A stretch of DNA of 44,496 nt from Spirochaetales bacterium Spiro_07 (lineage in GTDB: Bacteria > Spirochaetota > Spirochaetia > Treponematales > Treponemataceae), in contig LVBI01000031.1 of the NCBI GenBank assembly GCA_001603145.1, forward strand, positions 1 through 44,496. Reading direction: 5' to 3'. Under the pieces are notes generated by a model. It was not told the DNA's origin, searched no databases, and was given only the letters and a program-made list of their open reading frames with translations. A program made the translations under genes and the position numbers. Shown piece by piece: positions 7,375-14,839 of the stretch (its first letter is position 1; each line of letters starts with the position of its first letter).

Positions 7375-7802
7375 CGTGAACTGTTGCGGTCGCGCAAGCG
7401 TTTGTTCATTTTTTCCGCCGAACCAGAATCAACCTTATAAGAAACGAACATAACAATCAGATAAACCGCAATGATTACGCCTTCAAACGCGATAAACGAA
7501 AGCTTGTCTTCAAAGCAGAACCAGGTCAAGAAATAGCCCGTAACAAGCACCACAGTGTTTATCACCAGAAAATAGCCAATCTGCAATGCAAGCATCTGCG
7601 CTTTTGAAAAAGTTCTGTCGCCAAGCATTGGAAGATAGCAGACTGCTGAAATAAGCCCGATAAGCAAGATGAACAAGATGTCTTTAAGCTTGAACGTTGC
7701 AGAAAATCCGACAAAACATGCCAAGTATATAGAAGTAAAAACGAATATTGCTGATACAACCCTTGTAAAAATCGAAATTAGGGTATTGATTTGTTCTTTC
7801 AT
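7371..7802 (-). CDS. DUF3021-like four-helix membrane protein, LytTR partner
   Basis: A protein of 143 aa with four transmembrane helices (about residues 12-33, 40-60, 72-95, 102-122) and a short charged tail, SAEKMNKRLRDRN. That tail and the topology are typical of DUF3021 membrane proteins, which are regularly encoded beside LytTR-domain DNA-binding proteins. Such pairs are thought to regulate each other or sense a membrane signal, but I know of no defined biochemical function. It lies 143 nt downstream of the LytTR gene on the same strand, with a palindromic repeat between them. Family assignment is from overall pattern. Confidence 0.65.
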   Translation of the reverse strand: MKEQINTLISIFTRVVSAIFVFTSIYLACFVGFSATFKLKDILFILLIGLISAVCYLPMLGDRTFSKAQMLALQIGYFLVINTVVLVTGYFLTWFCFEDKLSFIAFEGVIIAVYLIVMFVSYKVDSGSAEKMNKRLRDRNSSR

Positions 7803-7914
7803 AAAAACCTCGATGAAGTTAGGGCAGTGCTGCTCAATGTCATTATCAGGCTCGCTTGAAACTTCGTTGCGGATGACCCGATAATCTATTTATATGTAAC
7901 ACATATACTTAAAG

Positions 7915-7937
7915 ATTGCCGTTCCGGGCACGGCAAT
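7915..7937. repeat. Palindromic repeat, ATTGCCG variant
   Basis: ATTGCCG (7915-7921) and CGGCAAT (7931-7937) form a hairpin followed by GACAAAATTC. This is a variant of the family seen at 6390 and 28736. It lies between the LytTR and DUF3021-like genes, and so may set their relative expression. Confidence 0.5.
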
Positions 7938-7945
7938 GACAAAAT

Positions 7946-8383
7946 TCAGAATTCCAAAAGCTCTTTCAGCTTTGGAACATAATTTCTTGAAATAATCACT
8001 TTGTAGCCGTTCTTAAGCACAGCCTCAAAACGGCCGCTGAATGCCGGAGACAAGCTTTCGATTTTGTCTACATTCACGATTACGGCTTTGTTTGCACGCA
8101 AAAAGGTTTGCGCCGGCAGAATCTCCTCAAGCTCGTAGAGCTTTAGCCGCGTTTCAAGCACGTCGTTCTGCGTATAGGCAAAAACCTTGTCGTCCACAGA
8201 CTCAAAATACAAGATTTCAGTCTTTTCAACCAGACGAATCTGATTGTCTTTGTAAAAGTTCATTTTTGAGTTGCCATTTTTCAGCTGGTTCAAAAGCTTT
8301 GTTATGCCTTCGTCCAAAAAATTACACTTTACAATGATTTCGTCTTCTTCGTCCGGCTGTTTCTCTAAAATCGTAATTTTCAT
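7946..8383 (-). CDS. LytTR-domain DNA-binding regulator
   Basis: A protein of 145 aa: about 50 N-terminal residues without a recognised domain, then a LytTR DNA-binding domain (about 48-145). Visible family features are ILYFESVDDKVFAYT, LYELEEILP, FLRANKAVIVNVDKI and KVIISRNYVPKLKELL. There is no receiver domain, so it is not a classical response regulator. Stand-alone LytTR proteins of this size typically pair with DUF3021 membrane proteins, as here. The ATG at 8383 is chosen over an in-frame TTG at 8413 that would overlap the upstream gene. It starts 20 nt after the Ntn-hydrolase gene, suggesting one operon. Confidence 0.85.
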   Translation of the reverse strand: MKITILEKQPDEEDEIIVKCNFLDEGITKLLNQLKNGNSKMNFYKDNQIRLVEKTEILYFESVDDKVFAYTQNDVLETRLKLYELEEILPAQTFLRANKAVIVNVDKIESLSPAFSGRFEAVLKNGYKVIISRNYVPKLKELLEF

Positions 8384-8402
8384 CTGCAAACCTATGTTAG
8401 TC

Positions 8403-9500
8403 TTAAAATTCAACTACCATAGGTTTATCATAATTCTCGCGGAAATAATAGGTGATTTTGCGAATATTTGGCTCAAAAACTGCGCTCCAGACTGTAAGTT
8501 CTTCGCCGCTTGCGCTGTACTGGCTTCCGTGCACCGATTTCAATGCATCGCGGACGCCGTCTTTGTTCATAGACCACTGCGCGTTTTCGCCAGTTTCTTG
8601 CAGAATGCCAAAGCGGAGTTTTGAGTTGCCCAAAACAGTGTCTGCTGCTGTGTCTTTTTTAGGTGAGTCTGCGGTGTAGTGGTTTGTCAGCACCTTAGTT
8701 TCTGTTACATACATCTTGTTGTCTGCCCACTCAACAACCACGCTCTTGCCGGTGTTGTCGCTTATTGCAAAGTGGTGTGCCGCACCGATTACAGAATGCA
8801 TGTCGTGGCTTTCAAGCAGCGTTACGGCTTCATCAACAGTTGCGGCTTTGTCTAGCACAAGCCTGATTGCGTCTGTAGTCGTCACGTTTGTGTTGCCGCG
8901 CTCTTGAGCCGTTGCTTCTCTGTCGCCGGCCATCAAGTCTGCAATATAAAGGCCTTTTTCGTTCATGCCGTCCATCGGCACATAGATAAGACCGAGCGCG
9001 GCGGCATCTGCCGGAAACTTGTTCGCCGGTTTCCAGTCGCGCCCAAGCCCCATGTGGCTAAGGCAGCATGTTGAAACTGATTCGTAGCCGTTATTCGGCT
9101 TGGTGTGAATAATCATTATGGCGCAGTCGTTCCAGTCGTAGTTGCGCCCAAAAATCATGCCGCCACATTCGGCGCTGTTGCTTGCAGAAATTGACGCGCA
9201 GCCAAAGTCTCCGAGCGAAATCTTTATGTCAGACATTGACTTTGTTTTTGGCGAAGTCCATGTGCCTTTTTTCAAAGACTTTTCGATGAACGCACTTAAT
9301 TCGTCAACTGATTTGGCGCCGCCGTTTGCAAGATATTTGTCTAATTCATAGTCGCCTTCAAACTCAAAGAAGAAAACGCCGTCGCCGAGCGTTTTAATGC
9401 CTTGTGCGGCTTTTGATTCATCAGACCATGGCCCGAACCCGATTGCGAATACGCTGAATGCTGCAAGAAGCAGCGCAAAAATAAAGCTTAATTTTTTCAT
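8403..9500 (-). CDS. Exported linear-amide C-N hydrolase (Ntn, C45/choloylglycine type)
   Basis: A protein of 365 aa with a signal peptide (about residues 1-19). The nucleophile is most likely Cys101 in GDFGCASISA, followed by the family motif GRNYDW (118-123), then GMNEKGLYIADL and AHHFAISDNTGKSVVVEW. This matches the Ntn-hydrolase superfamily that includes conjugated bile-acid hydrolases, penicillin acylases and acyl-transferases. Cys101 must be exposed by self-processing if this member behaves like others. It probably acts outside the cytoplasm on amide-linked substrates; bile salts, N-acyl amino acids and beta-lactams cannot be told apart from sequence. The Shine-Dalgarno is AGAGGTG. It appears to be the first gene of an operon with the LytTR/DUF3021 pair. 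Confidence 0.85.
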   Translation of the reverse strand: MKKLSFIFALLLAAFSVFAIGFGPWSDESKAAQGIKTLGDGVFFFEFEGDYELDKYLANGGAKSVDELSAFIEKSLKKGTWTSPKTKSMSDIKISLGDFGCASISASNSAECGGMIFGRNYDWNDCAIMIIHTKPNNGYESVSTCCLSHMGLGRDWKPANKFPADAAALGLIYVPMDGMNEKGLYIADLMAGDREATAQERGNTNVTTTDAIRLVLDKAATVDEAVTLLESHDMHSVIGAAHHFAISDNTGKSVVVEWADNKMYVTETKVLTNHYTADSPKKDTAADTVLGNSKLRFGILQETGENAQWSMNKDGVRDALKSVHGSQYSASGEELTVWSAVFEPNIRKITYYFRENYDKPMVVEF

Positions 9501-9620
9501 GTTGCACCTCTAAAATTGTTTATAAGCTGATTTTACAGAACCTTGCAGAATATACAACCGGCAAAACGGCAAGATGCAATTCTGCCGGTGCAAGATTCAT
9601 TTTAGGGGTGCTGAAAAATC

Positions 9621-10361
9621 TCAGCCGAAACTAAGGCAGCCGCAAATCGTTATTTGCTTTATTTTGCCGTTACCCCAAAACTCATATACATAGAAATTTT
9701 CGTATTCATCATCAGAAGTGATGGTAATGCTGTAGAGTAAAAGACCTGCATCTGAATAAACATACTCGATTCTTGTTCCGTCAGAATAGCGTTCACCTAT
9801 AAGCTTGCCGTCTGCATTATAGGTGTAGTCTATTGCACAGCCGGTAGATGGTTCCATGTGAATTTTGCGGTTATTTTCATCGTAGTAATACCATTCTCTT
9901 TCGATTATGGCATCACCTTCAAGGTCGTGCAGTTCATATTTGCTCAAATTTCCGGCTTCGTCATAGAAATAATGCTTTTCAAGGTTGTTAATGTTTTTTT
10001 CAACTAAAAGATTGCCCTTTTCGTCATAAGAGAACCATTCTTCATAGCCTTCTACATCTTTTGTATGAATCAGGTTGCCTTTTTTGTCATATTCGTAGTT
10101 TTTTTCGTATTCATTCGAATTTGAAAAGAGGATGAGCCTGCCTTTTCTGTCGTATTTATAATATTCTTCAATGTTGCCTGCGTAATACGAAGTTACAATA
10201 CGCCCGTTTTTATCGTATTCATCAACTCTCTCCACTTCAACCTCTCTTTCGAGCGTACCTTTGCCCGGAATGTCAAAGCTTCTTTCCCATGCAGAAAGAA
10301 ACATTGCCGTGCAAAGCAGAAGCAGGGCGGCAATTCCGGTTTTTTTAGCAAAATTCATCAT
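9621..10361 (-). CDS. Exported YD-repeat (RHS-like) protein
   Basis: A protein of 246 aa. A signal peptide (about residues 1-23, ending FLSAWE) is followed by 8-9 tandem repeats of about 18-22 residues with the signature YDxxGxL (for example YDKKGNL, YDEKGNL, YDEAGNL, YNADGKL). YD repeats build the beta-shell of RHS and teneurin proteins. This protein is far too short to be a toxin-carrying RHS shell and has no toxin-like C-terminus, so it may be a stand-alone periplasmic or surface repeat protein. The C-terminus (ICGCLSFG) has two cysteines. The Shine-Dalgarno AGGAG supports the first of two adjacent ATGs. It lies 30 nt from the next upstream gene on the same strand. Confidence 0.75.
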   Translation of the reverse strand: MMNFAKKTGIAALLLLCTAMFLSAWERSFDIPGKGTLEREVEVERVDEYDKNGRIVTSYYAGNIEEYYKYDRKGRLILFSNSNEYEKNYEYDKKGNLIHTKDVEGYEEWFSYDEKGNLLVEKNINNLEKHYFYDEAGNLSKYELHDLEGDAIIEREWYYYDENNRKIHMEPSTGCAIDYTYNADGKLIGERYSDGTRIEYVYSDAGLLLYSITITSDDEYENFYVYEFWGNGKIKQITICGCLSFG

Positions 10362-10391
10362 AAATTGAAACTCCTTTATAATTATGGATAA

Positions 10392-11309
10392 TTATTTTCC
10401 TAGCAGTGAAGCTAAAAGTGTCACAAGGCAGAGAACCGCAATTGAAAACGCCGGAATCATGCAGAGAATCCAGAGACCGAGCACAACATAATCCATTATG
10501 TAATTGTCAGGCAGCTTTTCCGGCTGAGACATGCGGTTCAAGTATTTTGCAAGTGCTTTTTTGCCGCCCCTTACGGCGATTAGGTTGCGCTCTTGAAAAA
10601 CGTTGAGGCTTGCTTTGCCGCCACCAATGCGTGCCGCAAAAGTTGCCGTGTCACCTTTTTTCATAAACTGAAATTTGTAGCGCGAATTGAACTGCTGCGT
10701 ATTTTTTAGCACATTCTTCTTGAAGTTTTCGCCGAACTTTTGCGTGTCAATCTTGTACACGCCGTCCGGGTAATAGCGCGCCTGAAAATAGTTTTCCTGG
10801 TCGTCAGGCTTGAGGTCGCTCTTTTTAAGCAAAGATTCGTCCAGAATTGAAAACTGAAAGCTTGCATTTTCAGGCATTTCAAGCTGCACGCCGTTTTCAA
10901 ACTGAAGAGTTCCGGCAAGATTCTGGTAAGGTTCGCCCTGCCAGACGGCATTTCTGTAGCGTTTGATGTAAGCATCGTTTACCGTATAAGTTTCTTTTGT
11001 TATTCCGATGAAAAGATATTCGCCGTCAAGAACATTCAAAGCTGTGTCGCGGACGGTTGTGCCGTTGTTGAACGCATAATTTTCAACAAGATAGTCTTTC
11101 GGTTCGCCTTGCAATGCTTTAAGAATTTCTTCGTCAGTTTTAAGAACGGGCAATGCGTCAAGCTTCTTTTTCCAGACTTTTCCGCCTGAAAAGAATTTGC
11201 TGATTTTTCCGAAACCTGCCGCAACAAAACAGCCGCAGCCTGCTAAAAGAATTATCAAAAGAATGTACTGATAAACTTTCATACAAAAACTATAAGATAC
11301 TTTTTGCAT
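10392..11309 (-). CDS. Unrecognised membrane-anchored protein
   Basis: A protein of 305 aa, or 296 aa if translation starts at the Met at 11282. I do not recognise the family. An N-terminal hydrophobic segment (about residues 12-32) contains LLAGC, a possible lipobox, but the hydrophobic run continues after the cysteine and a simple membrane anchor is as likely. The central 220 residues are soluble and mixed alpha/beta. A C-terminal transmembrane helix lies at about 270-300. So the central domain is probably periplasmic, tethered at both ends. Neither start has a good Shine-Dalgarno sequence. It lies 30 nt before the YD-repeat gene and is probably co-transcribed with it. Confidence 0.65.
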   Translation of the reverse strand: MQKVSYSFCMKVYQYILLIILLAGCGCFVAAGFGKISKFFSGGKVWKKKLDALPVLKTDEEILKALQGEPKDYLVENYAFNNGTTVRDTALNVLDGEYLFIGITKETYTVNDAYIKRYRNAVWQGEPYQNLAGTLQFENGVQLEMPENASFQFSILDESLLKKSDLKPDDQENYFQARYYPDGVYKIDTQKFGENFKKNVLKNTQQFNSRYKFQFMKKGDTATFAARIGGGKASLNVFQERNLIAVRGGKKALAKYLNRMSQPEKLPDNYIMDYVVLGLWILCMIPAFSIAVLCLVTLLASLLGK

Positions 11310-11368
11310 TTCCGCAATCTTGAGTTTTCGTTTGGATAAAATCTACATAATTAGATTCAGCTGTCAAA

Positions 11369-11387
11369 CCCTGCAAATTTTGCAGGG
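11369..11387. promoter_or_regulatory. Perfect short palindrome after the aldehyde dehydrogenase gene
   Basis: CCCTGCAAA and TTTGCAGGG flank one central base. As RNA this gives a 7-bp stem with a 5-nt loop. On the minus strand only three T follow, so it is a weak terminator at best. It could also be an operator for the 10392-11309 gene. Confidence 0.4.
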
Positions 11388-11405
11388 CGAAACTTGGCAG
11401 TTGTA

Positions 11406-12782
11406 CTAAATGAAAATCCTCATCACCGCTTCTTTCAGCTTTGAGTAAGGCTGATAGCGCAAATTCACGTCAATCCAAGTCTTCTTGTCGACAATGCTCT
11501 TTTTGTGGCTGAATGTATCGAAGCCGATTTTGCCGTGATAAGCGCCCATGCCGCTTTCGCCAACGCCGCCAAAGCCCATGTTGTTTGTCGCAAGGTGAAC
11601 GATTGTATCGTTTATGCAGCCGCCGCCAAAAGCGCATTGCGCAAGCACTTTTTTGGCAAGCTTTTTGTCACTTGTAAAGATGTACAAAGCAAGCGGCTTG
11701 TTGCGGCTGTTCACTGTGCTGAAAATTTCGTCTTCTGTTTTATAGGCGAGAATTGGCAGCACTGGGCCGAAAATTTCCTGCTGCATAACAGTGTCTTCCC
11801 AAGTTACGTTGTCCATAACTGTCGGTTCAATTCTCTGTGCGGCAGCATCAGTTGCGCCGCCGTGAACGACCTTGCTCTTGTCTATAAGCGAAGAAACCCT
11901 GTCAAAGTGCTTCTGGTTTATGATTTTTCCGTATGATTTGTTCTCAAGAGGCGCTTTGCCGAACTGGGCTTCAATCTGCTTTTTAAGTTCCGCAATAAGC
12001 TTTTCCTTTACAGACTCGTGGCAGAGAATATAGTCCGGCGCGACGCAAGTCTGACCGCAGTTGAGGAATTTTCCCCAGACAATTCTTTTAGCTGCAAGCG
12101 CAATGTTTGCCGTCTTATCTACAATGCAAGGCGATTTGCCGCCAAGCTCAAGAGTTACTGGTATAAGCTTTTCAGCGGCCTTGCGCATAACTTCGCGCCC
12201 AACTGTCTGGCTGCCTGTAAAGAAGATATAATCGAATTCCTGTTCGAGCAGATGCGTGTTTTCAGCTCTTCCGCCAGTTACAATGGCTACATATTCCGGC
12301 GCGAAACATTCGTTTATAAGCTTTTCAATCACTTTCGTTGTGTTCGGCGAATATGCACTCGGCTTGGCAATTACGGTGTTTCCGGCAGAAATTGCGTCTA
12401 CAAGCGGTTCAATCGTAAGCAAAAACGGGTAATTCCACGGGCTCATAATAAGAACCGCGCCGTATGGCGATTTCTTTATGAAGCTGCTTGCCACATAATT
12501 TGCCGGGCAAGACAGTTTCTTTTCGTTGCGTGCGAATTTCTTTGTATGCTTAATCATGTATGCAATTTCGCCAAGCACAAGGCCAATTTCACACATATAG
12601 CCTTCAAATTTGCTCTTTCCAAGGTCGGCGGCAAGTGCGTCTGAAATTTCTTGTTCATGCTCTTTGATGTATGACTGTAGCTTTTTTAGCGCGCTGATTC
12701 TTGCGCTTATCGGCAATGTTGCGCCTGTCGCAAAATAATTGCGCTGCTTTTCAAGAATTGTCTGTATTTCCTGCTGTGTCAT
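11406..12782 (-). CDS. Aldehyde dehydrogenase, class-3-like
   Basis: A protein of 458 aa, the shorter length typical of class-3 / fatty-aldehyde dehydrogenases. Motifs: MSPWNYPF, FFTGSQTVGREV (cofactor-binding turn), the general-base Glu in LELGGKSP, and the catalytic Cys in NCGQTCVAPDY. It should oxidise aldehydes to acids with NAD(P)+; physiological direction and substrate are unknown. The ATG (12782) lies 2 nt after the stop of the alcohol dehydrogenase gene, whose last codons provide the GGAAGG ribosome site, so translation is coupled. An in-frame TTG at 12788 has no room for a ribosome site. A partner in alcohol/aldehyde interconversion is the natural reading. Confidence 0.93.
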   Translation of the reverse strand: MTQQEIQTILEKQRNYFATGATLPISARISALKKLQSYIKEHEQEISDALAADLGKSKFEGYMCEIGLVLGEIAYMIKHTKKFARNEKKLSCPANYVASSFIKKSPYGAVLIMSPWNYPFLLTIEPLVDAISAGNTVIAKPSAYSPNTTKVIEKLINECFAPEYVAIVTGGRAENTHLLEQEFDYIFFTGSQTVGREVMRKAAEKLIPVTLELGGKSPCIVDKTANIALAAKRIVWGKFLNCGQTCVAPDYILCHESVKEKLIAELKKQIEAQFGKAPLENKSYGKIINQKHFDRVSSLIDKSKVVHGGATDAAAQRIEPTVMDNVTWEDTVMQQEIFGPVLPILAYKTEDEIFSTVNSRNKPLALYIFTSDKKLAKKVLAQCAFGGGCINDTIVHLATNNMGFGGVGESGMGAYHGKIGFDTFSHKKSIVDKKTWIDVNLRYQPYSKLKEAVMRIFI

Positions 12783-12784
12783 AA

Positions 12785-13987
12785 TCAACCTTCCTTTTCC
12801 ATAACGTCAAAGTAAAAATGTTCAAGTTCTTTTGCGTTCCACAAAATCGGAACAGGGTAGAGCGGATTCGCTTCTTTATCAGCCCTGCGCGCAAGCTCCG
12901 GAACGTCTTCCGCTTTTATGCCTTTCAGCGTTTTCGGAATGTTCATCGCTTCGTTCAGCCTGTAAATTTCAGCGATAAACTTTTCTGCCGCAGTTTGTGC
13001 TGAATTCGCTTCGCTTGCGATGCCGCCAGCAACAGCAAGCACTTTAAGCTTTTCCCAAATCCTGCTGCCATAGCTTTCAAGCACAACAGGCAGCAAAACT
13101 GAATTTGCAAGACCGTGCGGCGTGTTGTATGCGCCGCCCAAAGAATGTGCAACCGCATGAACGTAGCCGACATAAGAGCGTGTAAACGCGCTGCCAGCAA
13201 GGTTCGCCGCAATCAGCATGTTCCGGCGCGCATTTTCGTCGTAGCCGTTCTTATAAGCATTCTCTATGTTTGCAAAAATCAGCTTGACAGCTCTTATCGA
13301 ATAATCGCGCGTCTGTTTTGTTGTTGAACGGCCGATAAAAGCTTCAATTGCGTGCGTAAGCGCGTCCATTCCGGTTGTGGCGGTCAGGCTTGCGGGCATG
13401 GTGTACGTCATTTTGGGGTCAAGCACTGCAATGTGCGGAATTAGCGGAAAATCGTTTATCGGATATTTGTAGTGTGTCTTGTCGTCTGTGATTATCGTTG
13501 CGACTGTAGTTTCACTTCCGGTGCCGGCCGTTGTCGGAATGGCTGCAAGAAGCGGCAGCTTATGATGAACTTTTAAGATGCCTTTCATTTGTGCAAGGCT
13601 TTTTCGCGGGCAAGCAACTCTTGCGCCAACAGCTTTTGCGCAGTCTATTGCAGAGCCACCGCCAAAACCGATTAATGCTTCGCAGTTTTCGGCTTTATAG
13701 ATTGCAAGCGCTTCTTCAATGTCAGAAACTGTCGGGTTGGGCTTTGTCTTGTCATAGACTATGCACTCAATTCCGGCTTGCGGCAGCAGTTCTATAAGCT
13801 TTTCTGCAAGGCTTCTTAAAAATGAATCTGTAACAAGAAAAACTTTTTTTATACCGTTTTTTGCAAATTCAGCCGGAAGTTCTTCTATCGAATTAAGAAT
13901 TTTGGGGTCTCTGTATGGCAGAATCGGAATTGCAATATGAAAGCATTCCTGAAAGATTCTGCAATAGATTTTTTTGAATACGTTCAT
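12785..13987 (-). CDS. Iron-containing alcohol dehydrogenase
   Basis: A protein of 400 aa of the group III (Fe-ADH) family. It shows the nucleotide-binding GFGGGSAIDCAKAVG, the family signature PTTAGTGSE, and metal ligands in GMDALTHAIEAF (Asp, His) and AVAHSLGGAYNTPHG (two His). It should interconvert alcohols and aldehydes with NAD(P)H in the cytoplasm. The ATG at 13987 has an AGGA ribosome site; an in-frame TTG directly before it is less likely. It is the first gene of a two-gene operon with the aldehyde dehydrogenase. Together they can turn an alcohol into an acid, or run in reverse as a fermentative electron sink. Confidence 0.94.
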   Translation of the reverse strand: MNVFKKIYCRIFQECFHIAIPILPYRDPKILNSIEELPAEFAKNGIKKVFLVTDSFLRSLAEKLIELLPQAGIECIVYDKTKPNPTVSDIEEALAIYKAENCEALIGFGGGSAIDCAKAVGARVACPRKSLAQMKGILKVHHKLPLLAAIPTTAGTGSETTVATIITDDKTHYKYPINDFPLIPHIAVLDPKMTYTMPASLTATTGMDALTHAIEAFIGRSTTKQTRDYSIRAVKLIFANIENAYKNGYDENARRNMLIAANLAGSAFTRSYVGYVHAVAHSLGGAYNTPHGLANSVLLPVVLESYGSRIWEKLKVLAVAGGIASEANSAQTAAEKFIAEIYRLNEAMNIPKTLKGIKAEDVPELARRADKEANPLYPVPILWNAKELEHFYFDVMEKEG

Positions 13988-14016
13988 CAAAAGCCATCCT
14001 GAGCAGTTAATAAAAC

Positions 14017-14045
14017 ATGATATTACACATTATGAAGATTATCAA
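14017..14045 (-). promoter_or_regulatory. Promoter of the alcohol/aldehyde dehydrogenase operon
   Basis: On the minus strand, TTGATA (14045-14040) and TATCAT (14022-14017) are separated by exactly 17 nt, about 30 nt upstream of the alcohol dehydrogenase start. Confidence 0.55.
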
Positions 14046-14124
14046 GTGTCTGGAGAAAATAGAGAAATTTTTTTATGGCAAATGCAATGACAAGACTGCA
14101 ATTATTTGGCGTTTCTTTAAAATA

Positions 14125-14172
14125 AAAAGAGCTGTCTAATAAATTCAGAAAATCTTATTAGACAACTCTTTT
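14125..14172. terminator. Bidirectional hairpin terminator, short form of the composite element
   Basis: An 18-nt arm at 14125-14142 (AAAAGAGCTGTCTAATAA) pairs, with one mismatch, with 14155-14172 around a 12-nt loop. A-rich and T-rich flanks lie on both sides. It should terminate the small gene at 14205-14423. The arm GAGCTGTCTAATAA closely resembles the outer arms of the elements at 6426-6545 and 20892-21009, so this looks like an internally deleted copy. Confidence 0.7.
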
Positions 14173-14204
14173 ATAGGAAATATGCTGCTGCGAAAACCTG
14201 TCAT

Positions 14205-14423
14205 CTAAGCAGTTGCAACAAGTGGTTGTGTTGCTTCAACTTTTGTAAGATATCCGGTCCGCACACAGGTCTCAAACAGCTCTTTTGTCATGAATTCATT
14301 TATGATTTCATTATAGCCGTCTTTGTCACGAACGATTCTGATGACAAAGCCCTCATCTGTCTCTCTCAAAAGTGTGATAAAATCGTTCGATCCGTTCAGT
14401 GTACGCAATGAATAAGTTTCCAC
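14205..14423 (-). CDS. Small conserved-looking protein, unknown function
   Basis: A protein of 72 aa, soluble, with no signal peptide and no recognised domain. It reads as one compact alpha/beta fold, with a charged middle (RIVRDKDGYNEIINEF) and an apolar tail. The start is GTG, well supported by AAGGAGG 5-6 nt upstream. It has its own terminator just downstream, and codon use matches the neighbours, so it is very likely real. Upstream (14424-14549) I see no confident promoter. Confidence 0.7.
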   Translation of the reverse strand: METYSLRTLNGSNDFITLLRETDEGFVIRIVRDKDGYNEIINEFMTKELFETCVRTGYLTKVEATQPLVATA

Positions 14424-14549
14424 GTCGGCCTCCTTTTGGTGTTTGCCCTGACTCCCACCTCACAAACACATATTAATTTTCGGCATTTGAAAAACCGACT
14501 TAAGCAATTTAATGCTTTTTTACAATGTCAGCTTGATTGAAGCAGGCAT

Positions 14550-14578
14550 TTGACATTGATTCGTTTTTTTGATATAGT
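14550..14578 (+). promoter_or_regulatory. Promoter of tRNA-Arg(UCU)
   Basis: TTGACA (14550-14555) and TATAGT (14573-14578) are separated by 17 nt, with the tRNA starting 13 nt downstream. Confidence 0.8.
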
Positions 14579-14590
14579 AATTTTCACCTT

Positions 14591-14664
14591 GGGATTGTAG
14601 CTCATCTGGATAGAGCAACTGCCTTCTAAGCAGTAGGTAGGGGGTTCGAGTCCCTCCAGTCCCG
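14591..14664 (+). tRNA. tRNA-Arg (anticodon UCU)
   Basis: A full cloverleaf of 74 nt. The acceptor GGGATTG pairs with CAGTCCC, the D stem is GCTC/GAGC, and the anticodon stem ACTGC/GCAGT closes the loop CTTCTAA, with TCT at 34-36. The T loop is TTCGAGT. The discriminator is G and CCA is not encoded. Confidence 0.95.
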
Positions 14665-14672
14665 ACTAAATT

Positions 14673-14697
14673 CCGGCCTTTTGAGCCGGTTTTTTTA
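14673..14697 (+). terminator. Terminator of tRNA-Arg(UCU)
   Basis: CCGGC (14673-14677) and GCCGG (14685-14689) form a stem followed by eight consecutive T. The stretch from here to 14839 holds only AT-rich DNA leading into the next gene. Confidence 0.85.
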
Positions 14698-14827
14698 TTT
14701 TAAACTGATTGTCAGTCTACGCCTCAACAAAATGCTATAGCTTTTGCATATCATATTCATAGATAAATAGTATAGTTAAATCATTGAAAAAGCAGAAAAA
14801 CAGCTTTTCTTAAATCTGAAATTTCAC

Positions 14828-14833
14828 TAAGAT
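14828..14833 (+). promoter_or_regulatory. Possible -10 box of the iron-importer operon, 6 nt before the ATG
   Basis: TAAGAT lies at 14828-14833 and the start codon at 14840, with no Shine-Dalgarno sequence between. No good -35 is visible at 17 nt. If this is the promoter, transcription would start at or next to the ATG. Confidence 0.3.
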
Positions 14834-14839
14834 ATACTT

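Noticed and set aside
12018..12644. A 208-codon open frame antisense to the aldehyde dehydrogenase gene
   Set aside because: No domain, no ribosome site, and the minus strand is an unambiguous aldehyde dehydrogenase.
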